24,768 nt of DNA from Planctomycetota bacterium. GTDB taxonomy: Bacteria > Planctomycetota > PUPC01 > JACPCR01. The notes under the pieces were generated by a model. That model worked only from the letters and a program-made list of their open reading frames with translations. It did not search any database and had not been told where the DNA came from. The DNA lies in NCBI GenBank assembly GCA_030740295.1, contig JASLXP010000286.1:1-24768 (forward strand). Reading direction: 5' to 3'. Position numbers and translations under genes: made by a program. Each line of letters starts with the position of its first letter. Within the stretch, counting starts at the first letter, position 1. Below, one piece after another: positions 7,874 through 17,600 of this stretch.

Positions 7874-8007
7874 TGTGTTCTCTACTTTCCACCAAAGTCG
7901 AACGCTGGAAATCGGCGAGCCCGGACAAGTGCGACATCACTTAAAGAACGAAAACCCTCAATGGCGCGACGGGGAGGGCTTCGCTGGAGTGACCTTGTTA
8001 AGGGGTC

Positions 8008-8520
8008 TTAAAAGAATCCGCCCCCTGTCCGATCATCGAGAGCATATTTGATAACAAGCGCATCCTTGGTGTCTGTCGGACCTTCTACAGACGTGAAGGA
8101 TTGGTCATATGCGGTGCCATCGGGAAGAACTCCCAATTTCAAACACTTGATTGCTCTTTTCCGCACCTTCCACGGGGCCGGGTCACCACCTGCGGAATTC
8201 CGACGATCATCATCGATCAGCCAGGCGCGCCCGCTATCCACAAGAAGGAAGCGATGAATTGACCCTCCCTCAACTCCGTTGAGAGTGCTCAGCGGGATGT
8301 CACCACGTTTGTCCTTGAACATCTCGACGGCGCGGGCCTTCGCTTGGTTAGAGGCTTTGATCTGGGCCAAGAATTCCTCATTCTGCCCGTAGTGCCAGGT
8401 AAGTACTGCCGTGGCTCCAGATGGCTCGCGTCCAATGGCAATGCGTACATCAGCATTGTGCTTTTTCGAGCATCCTGCCAAGGACGCAAAAATGGCAAGA
8501 GGAAATACGGGTCGAATCAT
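8008..8520 (-). CDS. Small predicted lipoprotein, function unknown
   Basis: A 170-aa protein with the lipoprotein signal MIRPVFPLAIFASLAGC; Cys17 follows a good lipobox (LAGC), so the mature protein should be lipid-anchored and face the periplasm. The rest has no motif I recognise: a beta-rich middle (TAVLTWHYG, SIHRFLLVDSGRAWLIDDD) and a KRAIKCLKLGVLPDGTAYD segment before a short Gly/Phe end. A GAGAG tract about eight bases upstream serves as ribosome binding site. It stands between the two methyltransferase genes with gaps of 134 bp and 191 bp, so an operon is not obvious. Confidence 0.65.
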   Translation of the reverse strand: MIRPVFPLAIFASLAGCSKKHNADVRIAIGREPSGATAVLTWHYGQNEEFLAQIKASNQAKARAVEMFKDKRGDIPLSTLNGVEGGSIHRFLLVDSGRAWLIDDDRRNSAGGDPAPWKVRKRAIKCLKLGVLPDGTAYDQSFTSVEGPTDTKDALVIKYALDDRTGGGFF

Positions 8521-8711
8521 TGATCGGTCTCTCGCCTTAATGTCAAGAATCAGAAACCGGAACGGCTCCCCAACTCACAGGGCGTACGGAAATCATAGCA
8601 CTTCAGAAACTCAGAAGGCACCATCGACGATCCTGGGGCGACAACAATCAATTTCACGGGCTACAAGCCGTTCCCGAGATTTCGGATTTATCCCGGCACA
8701 AGAGCGATTTA

Positions 8712-9545
8712 TTATGCCATTTTCGTGGCTACGGCAATGCAACTGCTGCCGCACCTAATCGATTTGCCCTTCTTGACCCTATTGAGCTCGGAGCTGACCA
8801 GCCTCTGAACGACGTAATGCACAAAACCAGTACCGCCGGCGTGTTCCTTTTTGGTGGCAGCTTTTGACAATGATTTGCGGAACCCAAGCCAGCTCGGGAT
8901 CGAACGAAAGAGCAAAATTGGTGGAACAAGAAACGAAAACATGTAGCTGCAGTACGTGACATTGAATCCGCACCGTATTAGCAGGCTGGATAGCGAATTA
9001 GTCGTATAGCGCCGGAAGTGTCCCGCATGAACGTCGTCGCGTGACCATAGGAACTGAAAAGCCGGAACGTTTACGTACAGAGTTCCATTTGGCTGCAAGC
9101 AATCGTAGACTAGACGCAAGAAATCGGTGTCGTTGTGGATGTGCTCGAGGACATCGAATAATCCGGCCGACGGAATCGATTGTCGCGCGAATCCTGCATC
9201 CTCAAGAGTCGATTGGATCACCGTTCGGACTCCACGTTTCTTGGCATTGTGAGCCCCGGTCGGACCTGGCTCCAAGAGCACAGCGTCAATTCCGGCGGAT
9301 TGTAGTGCGTTGGAAACGCAACCGTTTCCACCGCCAATGTCAAAAAAGACGGTCGATGGTGAGAATCTGCCTACGAGTTGCGTAATGACATTATTTCGGT
9401 GGCAGAACCAAAAGGATTCCTCCTCCACGGCGAAGCAGGCCTCGTTCCCTTCTACCGGATACGACACGTCACGCTGGTGGCGAGCAACCCAAACGCCATC
9501 TTCACGTTGGTCAAGGTTCGAGCTAATTGCTGTGATGTCTATCAT
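8712..9545 (-). CDS. Class I SAM-dependent methyltransferase with C-terminal hydrophobic segment
   Basis: A 277-aa protein. VFFDIGGGNG (D69-G75) is SAM motif I, LLEPGP follows at the acidic position, GLFDVLEHIHND matches the motif II/III area and LQPNGTLYVNVPAFQFLWS the post-III strand. This is the Methyltransf_11/23 pattern seen in enzymes acting on lipids, quinones or surface-glycan precursors; the DVxAGHxRRYT stretch is often seen in such glycan-cluster methyltransferases. A hydrophobic run (SYMFSFLVPPILLF, near residue 215) may dock on the membrane. I place the start at 9545. The frame continues upstream to 9701, but that extension is translated from an inverted-repeat element and has no methyltransferase character. 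Confidence 0.8.
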   Translation of the reverse strand: MIDITAISSNLDQREDGVWVARHQRDVSYPVEGNEACFAVEEESFWFCHRNNVITQLVGRFSPSTVFFDIGGGNGCVSNALQSAGIDAVLLEPGPTGAHNAKKRGVRTVIQSTLEDAGFARQSIPSAGLFDVLEHIHNDTDFLRLVYDCLQPNGTLYVNVPAFQFLWSRDDVHAGHFRRYTTNSLSSLLIRCGFNVTYCSYMFSFLVPPILLFRSIPSWLGFRKSLSKAATKKEHAGGTGFVHYVVQRLVSSELNRVKKGKSIRCGSSCIAVATKMA

Positions 9546-9567
9546 TCGTTGTGCAGAGAACTTGAAG

Positions 9568-9675
9568 GGTTTTATCGGAGACAGTTCGCTGCGCGGGTCT
9601 CTGCCAAGGCGTGATGGGCTGCGCCGAAGATTCGATGTTGAAGGCGACTGTCTCGCAGCTGTCTCCGATAAAACC
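9568..9675. repeat. 108-bp inverted-repeat element (MITE/REP-like)
   Basis: Perfect 17-bp terminal inverted repeats (GGTTTTATCGGAGACAG at 9568-9584; CTGTCTCCGATAAAACC at 9659-9675) enclose 74 bp. CTGTCTC also occurs just inside the right arm (9648-9654). Positions 9584-9619 match 35 of 36 bases of the GH4 gene at 11045-11080, in inverted orientation. No transposase is present and no obvious target-site duplication flanks it. It lies 22 bp upstream of the methyltransferase start and adds an in-frame but probably untranslated leader. Confidence 0.7.
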
Positions 9676-9701
9676 TGGGTTGAACGAAACCGTTTCGCCA
9701 A

Positions 9702-10261
9702 TCACTTCTACGGCTTGCGTTTGCTACTAACTACCTACTTACCTTAAGAATATGACTGCGCTTAAAACACAGATACCCGTGCCCAACAAGATTTAGAGTG
9801 TTATCTGAGAGAAGAGGAATCTCTTAATTCGCCTGAGTTCTGTGTCCGGACCTGCAGCGAGGGAAGCGCAGGACAGCTGTTCTTCACGATCAAATAACGT
9901 CTCCTTAAAATGCTAACAATTTAGTAACAGAGAAATTGGCCCAGATATTTTGGTCTTCAAGAACGATTCGGGCTTTTTGAATTTACCAATATAAACAGAC
10001 CACCGGGCCGATGTAGTAGTGCCATCCAGCGCCTACGGTTTTCTCAGATTCGGCTTCTTCAGTCAAGATGAATGTACTTTTCCCCTTTCCCGGCTGTCGA
10101 CCAATCAGGTGTCGTTGTTCATTCATTCGTCCGTGCCCTCCGGAGGCCATCTGCATCAGAGCGACGCGGCCTCGTTTCGATGAATGGTGGGCTGATGCAA
10201 CGGAAACTGTATTGGCTCTCTCCACGACCTGCTGGCCAGGTCTGGCGGCAGTTCCATGGCA
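9702..10261. other. Intergenic stretch without a convincing gene
   Basis: These 560 bp separate the methyltransferase and GH4 genes, both on the minus strand. The part around 9880-10000 is A+T-rich compared with the neighbours and could carry a promoter for the methyltransferase. An 80-codon GTG-started frame (9983-10225, -) begins 36 bp after the GH4 stop, but it lacks a recognisable domain or clear ribosome binding site and an opposite-strand frame covers much of it. A short stem (GACCTG 10226-10231 with CAGGTC 10237-10242) sits 20 bp beyond the GH4 stop without a following T tract. Confidence 0.4.
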
Positions 10262-11614
10262 TCAATTGAAGCTTGGCAGGAAGTCGCCCTGGAGTTGAAT
10301 CATGTCGTCGATGAGTTGCTCTGCTCTGGCGACGCTGTCAACGACTGGGTCGAGCAGAAGGGCCTGGAGCAGCAGGTTTCGAGAGCCTGTTCGGTAGGAC
10401 TCGACGAGCAGTTCCTGGACCACCGTTTGCCTGCGGCACCACTCGGCGATGGCCGGCGGCAGAGGGCCGACCTTTTCAGGATGGATTCCTTTTCGGTCCA
10501 CCATCGCGGCGACTTCGACGATAGCGTCACGTGGCAGGTTCTCGACCGCGCCATTCGCGTTGGGGACATTCACCGATGGCTCACGCCGGCCGAGGTCGAG
10601 CTCGATGTCGCAGATGATGTTGATGGCGATTTCGCCCGAAGAGCGCAGAACGGATTTATCGAGAGGTTGCTCACCGCTGAAAAAAGGCGCCAACCTCTCC
10701 ATTGCTCCGCCCGATCCGGCAGAATCCCCGCTGTCCCTTACGGGAGTCCAGCGGAAGCCCTGATGCAACTTCGCGCCGCGAAATTCGTGCGCGAACGGCA
10801 GGTACTCTCCGATGTGGCTATCCACCGGAAAGGGAATGAGACCGAAGATATCCCAGATTTTGCGCACCAGCGGAGAGAAAACCTCGGGACTTCGATTCAC
10901 TTTGCGACGAAGCGTCGGATAGAGGTCCTTGCCCGTTTTGGCATCCTCAATCTTCATGATCCAGTGGAGATGATTGATGCCGCCGACCGTGAATCTGAGA
11001 GCTTCTTCCTTTCGACCTAGAATGTTTGAAATCGTCTTGGTGCTGCCCATCACGCCGTGGCAGAGACCCGCGCAGCGAACCTTGGTGAGCTTGCTGACCG
11101 CGAGGCAGATACGGCTCTCAGGGTTCGTGAAGTTCAACAGCAACGCACGCGGTGCCAGCCGCTCGATCTCTCTGGCGATAGGCACCATCAGCTCGAAGCT
11201 GCGCATCGTATGGAAGGCGGCGCCGGGGCCGCCGTTCTCGCCGAGCACATGCTTAAAGCCCATGGCAAGGGGGACCCTGAAATCGAGGTCCCACAGCTCA
11301 TTGCGCTTCCGGGCGACACTGGTGATCACGTACTTTGCGCCCGGCAGGGCTTCCGCGTAATCCGTAGCGGCGGAGACCTTGATCTTGCTCCCCGTTCGTT
11401 CGGCAACCATCCCAGCGAATCGATATGTTGCCTCCAGGTTCGGCTCGTCGACGTCGACCAGTACGACTTCAACGTCGAGCTTTCCTAATTCCTCGTTCAC
11501 AAAAAGGTCGACTACCGTCTTCGGCCCAAAGCTGGCACTGGCCGCGCCGATCAGAACGATCTTTATCTTCTTGCGTTTTGTATTCCTCGTAGTGCTTTTA
11601 GTTTTTGATGCCAT
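10262..11614 (-). CDS. Glycoside hydrolase family 4 enzyme (alpha-galactosidase/alpha-glucosidase/galacturonidase type)
   Basis: A 450-aa protein, normal for GH4. IKIVLIGAASASFGP is the NAD-binding Rossmann motif near the N-terminus; VVLVDVDE follows. NFTNPESR (161-168), LCHGVMG with the metal-ligand cysteine C185, and GGINH with metal ligand H215 are the family hallmarks; PVDSHIGEYLPF is the conserved downstream block. GH4 enzymes cleave alpha- or beta-glycosides by an unusual NAD- and metal-dependent oxidation-elimination route in the cytosol. The LCHG form and absence of a clear 6-phosphate signature suggest the alpha-galactosidase/galacturonidase side of the family, but the substrate is not settled. 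GGAG six bases before the ATG marks the start after a lysine-rich leader. The giant-protein gene ends 77 bp upstream on the same strand. Confidence 0.9.
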   Translation of the reverse strand: MASKTKSTTRNTKRKKIKIVLIGAASASFGPKTVVDLFVNEELGKLDVEVVLVDVDEPNLEATYRFAGMVAERTGSKIKVSAATDYAEALPGAKYVITSVARKRNELWDLDFRVPLAMGFKHVLGENGGPGAAFHTMRSFELMVPIAREIERLAPRALLLNFTNPESRICLAVSKLTKVRCAGLCHGVMGSTKTISNILGRKEEALRFTVGGINHLHWIMKIEDAKTGKDLYPTLRRKVNRSPEVFSPLVRKIWDIFGLIPFPVDSHIGEYLPFAHEFRGAKLHQGFRWTPVRDSGDSAGSGGAMERLAPFFSGEQPLDKSVLRSSGEIAINIICDIELDLGRREPSVNVPNANGAVENLPRDAIVEVAAMVDRKGIHPEKVGPLPPAIAEWCRRQTVVQELLVESYRTGSRNLLLQALLLDPVVDSVARAEQLIDDMIQLQGDFLPSFN

Positions 11615-11691
11615 GAGTATCTCCTCGATCGTAAGAGGATGGTTGGGGATCGATTATGGGCTTCGGTGAGCCCAGACATTGTCAAGCCGAG

Positions 11692-14600
11692 TCATCTGCG
11701 TTCATCAAGCCGACTCAAACGATTGATTTCCTGCCTGGCCTTTGTCGCCCATTCGCTTTTCTGGTCAAATTGCAGGTAGAAGTTGAATTGGCGGATGGCG
11801 TTGAGGTTCTCGCCGAGGGCTGCGTAGGAGACGCCAAGGCCGTAGTAGTTATGGAACAGTCTCGGATTCAATTGCAGAGCGGCCGTGAAGTCCCAGAGCG
11901 CTCTGGTGTGCTGGCCGCGAGAGGCGAGGAAAGTGGCGTTCTGATAGCGCTGGTTACCGATGTTGGGATCCAGTGCATTGGCACGGGCGAAGTGCTTTGC
12001 GGCCACCTGCTGTTTACCTTCCATGATTTCCAGGGTGCCCATTAACGAATTTGTCCAGGCTGAGTTCGGCGCACGTTTCAATTCCCAGTCCAGCCAGGCG
12101 CGGCCATTCTTTCGATCGCCGAGCGCGAGGTAGCTTTCTGCCAGCCAGGCGCCGACGTTTGGCGTATCGGGCTTGAGGCGAACCAGGCGATCGTATGCCG
12201 CGATGGCGCCTTTAACGTCACCCGTAGCGTTCCTGGATCGACCGGCACCCAACAGGGTCTCCGGTGATTCTGGTGAAAGCTTCAGAGCTGTTTCGTACTG
12301 CTTCAGGGCCTCCTCGACTTTCCCTGATTGGAAGAGCCTGTTTCCTCGGGCGAGCGCCTGTGAGGCCGCCCGGGCGTCTGGCTCTTTCTGGTCGGGCGGG
12401 TCGACCCCGGGCGGCGGCACATTGGTGGTGACGACTGTTTCGGGGTTTGTCTCCGCTGGTGAAAGTGCCGGCGCAGGATTGTCACGGGATGTCGGTGTTC
12501 GAGGTGAGGGCGATTCCTCCGGAACCCGCTGACGAGGACGGTCGCTTCGAGCGGGGCTGGGATCTGTGTTCGCTGGGCCCGGCTTCAGCCGGCTTTGAGA
12601 CTCCGGCGTAGGTTGACCTGAGTTGTCGCGAACTGGGCTGGGATCTGTGTTCGATGTGCCTGGCTTCGGCCGGCTTTGAGACTCAGCCGTGCGTTGACTT
12701 GAGTTGTCGCGAGCGGGGCTGAGATCTGTGTTCGATGTGCCTGGCTTCAGCCGGCTTTGAGACTCAGGAACCCGCTCGACAGGGTCACTGACCGCGCGCG
12801 CGGCCGCGACTGCGGTGACTGCAGTTTTCCTCTGTGGCGGCAACCAATCAGCAGGCTCCTGGCCTGCAGTCTCTGGAACCGCCCCCAGGTCAAATTGCAG
12901 TTGCAGTTGTCCTCCGCCCTGGAAGTAATGGCTGCCTGTCCAGCCGTGACTGTGATTTGCGGTGAAGGTGACGGAACCATCGCGTGGAAAGGTGAAGGAC
13001 CAGTTGCTGTCCACCTGCATTGTGGCCTTCAGGCCGTTGCTCTCGTATTGCTGGGAGAAAGGACTGTTCCGACCATACTTCCGGTAGGCGGAGTCCGATG
13101 AAACATATTGGGCCGCGAGGCATCCGGCGGGGAGCCTGTTAAAAACAAGGCTCCGCTTCCGAAGCAGAAAGTAGCCAACATCTTTCAGGCCGCCCTTTGC
13201 TTTGGGAGCTGGAGGATCGGCCGTAGTGCCCGGAAGAGTCAATCCGAGCAAGTTGGGCTGATTGCTTTCCTTCTCTTTCTCCGGAAGGGCGTTTTCTGCT
13301 TCAATCAGTTCCAGGGCCCTCTCACGAAAAACAGATTCCGAGATGCCTTCCGGGCCGTAGGTGCCGAGACCTTCAAACCTGACAGGGTCCCACGTACCGG
13401 TGACGGTGACACTCAGTTTCTGCCCTTTTTTTCCGAATATTGGAATTGATGGGCCAATGTCGCCGTAGAGGGACATGCCCTCGGGCTTGCGATATATCTC
13501 GACGGGCTGCGACCAGTGCTCACCCATGTAGCGGCCCTTCGGCGCGTAACGGATGCGGGTGCGGAGAAACGCCCGTTGCCCCATGCGGACCTCGTAACGA
13601 TTGAACATGACCGGCGCTTTTCGGTGGGGTTCGTGCCGGCGACCGAGATGAGAAAACCACGGGCCGTCGAGGCTGGGCGCGGAGAGGAATTCAAATGTTT
13701 CTCCTTCGACCGGCCGCCATCCGGCATCCACCTCCATATTCCAGTGGTTTTCAAGATACTTGCCGTTCTTCTTACACGTCCACTTGGGCGTTCCGACATC
13801 CGGCGCAGTCCGGTTCTGTGTTGCTGTGGCGAGGTATCTGAAGATGGTTAATCGTTCATCGGACTTCTCAACCTGCCCGCTCAGTTCAGGCCAGTTTGTG
13901 CAGATGAAAACCCTCCCGTAATCAGGCGCGGTGAACGCAGTTCCTTTGCCTATCAGGAAGTAAACGTCTTTGCTCGTGTACTCCTCCTTCGTCATTCTCT
14001 CGTCGGTAGAGTAAAGCTCGTTTCGCGCATCGCTTATCTCCATTGGCCGGAAACGCCCGATCACCGCGTTCAGTTTGGCGGATGCGAGTGGTGCCTTGCT
14101 CTTGATGTTTGCGAACCATCTCTTCTTCCCTTCCTCGAGCTTTTCATCCAGCTCCTTCTGAAGCTCACCTCGAGTGGCTTTCTTTCGTTCCAGTTTACTT
14201 TTGTTCTGCTTCCAGAACTCCTCAACCATCTTGCGCTTCTGGTTGGCACAGTAACTCTGAAAAGTCCCTTCGTTCATACCCGCCGGGCCATGCGGCTGGG
14301 AGTACTTTTTGAACTCGGAAATGCTGACTTTGTAGGTCGCCTTGACGCAATCGATTCGGATTTTCTGGCCTTTGGCGACGACGTAGGTGCCGCTCGCTCC
14401 CGGCATACTTTTGAGAAGAGAGTCATGAGATGCCGATCGCCAGCCCGGGAATGTGACTTGCACATCTGTCCAGTCTGAGCCGATCGATCCCCCTCCCGTC
14501 CTGGCGACAAATCGGGCACGGTAGATGTAAGTAAGTCCTGGCAGAACGTCCGCGTGCCGGTCAATGGAATAGCCGCGAACCGGATCGTTGCCGCCGTTTT

Positions 14601-17600
14601 TCTTTACATCAAGATCCTGGATGAAGCGGAAAGGGCCTCCCACTCGCTCGGATCGGAATAGCTGCAGGAACACTTTTTCCGAGCCCTTCAGGTGGCCTTT
14701 CAACTCAGGGGAGGGCCAGGAGATCACAACGACGCGAGATTTGTTGAGATCTTCCACTTCCTTCCGTTTTTTCCGTTCCTCCTTTTCACTGGCTAACCAC
14801 TTCTTAAACTCGTCAGGCTCGCGTGCTTTCCGTACCTCCTCTTCGTATGCCTTTCGATTGGCTGCACGTTCACGTTCCCTGTCAAACCTGCGTTTTCGTT
14901 CGTCGGCACTTTCTATCGAGATGCGGTACGCGTCTCTGGTCATGACTTCCGCTTTCAGGCGCGGCGGCGAAAGGTCAAGGCTGACACTGATCGAGGTGGA
15001 TTTCGAGGTGTCCGGGCTTTCGAGGGACTCTCCTGACTGATGACGATTCTTCGGCACGGACGCGTAGTGCCATTCGTGCGTGCCCTCGAAAGCCGTCGGA
15101 AAGCTATCCTTGTACTGATTGAGACTCGAATCGACGGCCACGCTCACCCACGGGCCATCCGGTTTGTGCGCCCTCAGCACTTCGAATGACTTTGCACCGG
15201 GGACCTTCGGATGCGTGACCTCTACGCCGTCCGGCTCATTCGAGGTGCGGCCCCTGCTAATCTTCAAGGTCGGCTTCGAAGGAAGCAGTTGTTTGCTCAC
15301 GACCCCGATTCGCTTCCGCCACGGTTTCTGACCTTTCAGCAGCACTGGTTTGCCCGTGCTATCCGTAGCGGTGGCGGTCACGTAAAGCACATCGCCCCAC
15401 ATGCCGAGGGATGGGACATTCTCGTTCACGATCTCCCGCTCGATCTGTAGCTTGTAGGGGGGAACAAATTCTTTGGGATCGGCGATCACGGAGACAAGAA
15501 AATCGAGTTTTTCCTTGTATTCATTCGCCCCGATCTTTTCAGACAACACTCGCGGCCGGACGTGATATCGGGGAGCTGATTCCCTTGCCTCATCCTTTCG
15601 GGCGACGAGCCTCTGCCTCATGGCGCCTAGCATCCTGGGATCGCCTGGCCGGCGGCGGGCATCATCTACAGCAACGACCATCGATTGGGCCTCCCCTGTG
15701 GTGCGGTCCTTCAGCGCCTGTTCGCAGGCGAGTCGCACACCTTTCTCGATGGACTTTTTGCCTTCACGCAGAATCTCCATGCCTTGGAAAAAATCCTGAG
15801 CCATCCGCATCGCCAGCTTCAGGCGAATCTCCTTGGTGAAGCGGTTGTAGAGGATCACGTTCTCATCGAAGGCAGCGAATTCCCCATTAGCGTTGATCCA
15901 GTTCGCCACCGTCTGGCGGAACAACTTTGTGATGTGCGGAAACGAATCTTCAGACTGATAGAGCTCGACGTCCGGAGCGTGCTTTTTCAGGTAGGCGCGC
16001 GCAGCCTTTTCGTAGTGATAGAAAAGGCTCATCCGCTTGGCTTCGAAGCGGAGCTTGTAGTCCTTCTTGGTCTTTGCCAGCCATTCCTCCCATTCCTTTC
16101 CTCCGCCCAGATTGTCTTCTCTGACCAGGTGGTTGTAGTCGTCGTTGACCGTTGACTCGATGAATTCGAGGTCGAACGCAGTGTCCTTCGAAAAGCGGGC
16201 GAGATGGAAGCTCATCCCTTCCTTGCCGTCCGGCCTCTTGAAAGACTCAGGGATCACCCGGATCTTCACGAAGTGCAGGATGCTGACTCGCTTCGATTCA
16301 AAATCAGTTTTCCGGCCAGGCTGGAACAGCCCCGCCTCCTGCTTGCTGAGGAAGCCCTGGTAGGCCAAGTCGGCAAGGTCGTCCTTCAACGGCTGAAGCA
16401 CGTAGTTCCCGAAGATGGTCACCGAAGTCGTTGCGATGGAAACCACCAGGTATGCCTGTCCGAGGACGGGCACAAACATGGCCGATCCCATCATGACCGC
16501 GCCTTGCGGGCGGCCATGAGCGAACAGCTCATACACCGCGTTTGCCTGCGCCGCGCCGGGCACGTTGAGGATAACTTCTCGGGCGGCAATCCAGCCGGCC
16601 TGCTTCGCTCCGCCCTGTTGATAAGCAAGCATCACCTGGAGCGCAGAATCGTAATTCCCCTTGTGCGTCACCAGGTTGTTGAAAAGCTTCTTCGAGCTGA
16701 AGGCTTGCTTGCCGTCGAACTCCACATAGAAAAGCGGCAGTTTCTTCTGTCCCATCACCGGCCAGTATTGATGGACGCTCGTGATGTTGAAGCCGAGGGC
16801 CCGGCCGACTTCTGTGGCCGAGGAGATCGCACGGTCGGCGCTCATCCTCATCAGGCGGTTGGTCACGTATTCCTTGGTGTATTTCCCTTTCTTGTAGTCC
16901 TCGACGACCTGCTTGTATGCCTTCTTTCCCGATTCGAATCGTGACGTCATCCTCTCGTGCACGAACTCGTAAAAAGCATTGTTCCGGAAACGGCCTTTCC
17001 TTCCCTCTCTGAGTTTCGCATCCGGCTCGGTACAGAGCCGGGCAAAGGCTGCGTCCCTGGCGATCTGCTGCACACGCTCCGCCACCTCCGGATTGACCTT
17101 CTTGATTTCTTCCAGAAGACGGTGAGCCGGATCGCCGTAGAGCTCCTGGGCCGACAGCTTGTACTTCTTCGGCTCGAGCAGCGTCTGGGCATACTTGACC
17201 GTCATCAGATCGTGCAGCCCGTGGAACAGAGATTTCTCGACAGCTACGTTCAGCTTCCCTTTCGAGGCGCCGGAGTACTCCTTTTTCATCTTCGTATATT
17301 CCTCGTCCGAAAGAGCTCCATTCATGAGCTCGGCCGGCGCCTGCACTGTGCGTAGAAGATTTTCGATCATCATCGCTCGCGCTTCGAGCTCCCACGCGCG
17401 CTTGGCCGCCTCCAGCCGCATCTTCTGCAAACCCTCGAGCGATTTAGGATTGTCTTCATAGTTCCGCCGATCCGCGTCCGTGAGCTCCGGCATATAGTCC
17501 GCGTAGATCTTCGCATCGTCATAGGATCCGAACGGCTTGTCTCCTTTGTGGCGCAGCCGATCCATCGCGGCGACGGCCATCACCTTGCGGATGCGATTCA

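Noticed and set aside
9983..10225. 80-codon frame downstream of the GH4 gene
   Set aside because: GTG start without a clear ribosome binding site, no recognisable domain, and a competing frame on the other strand; kept only as a note in the intergenic entry.
11658..11673. Stem GGGCT/AGCCC between the giant and GH4 genes as a terminator
   Set aside because: Only five base pairs and no T tract on the minus strand.
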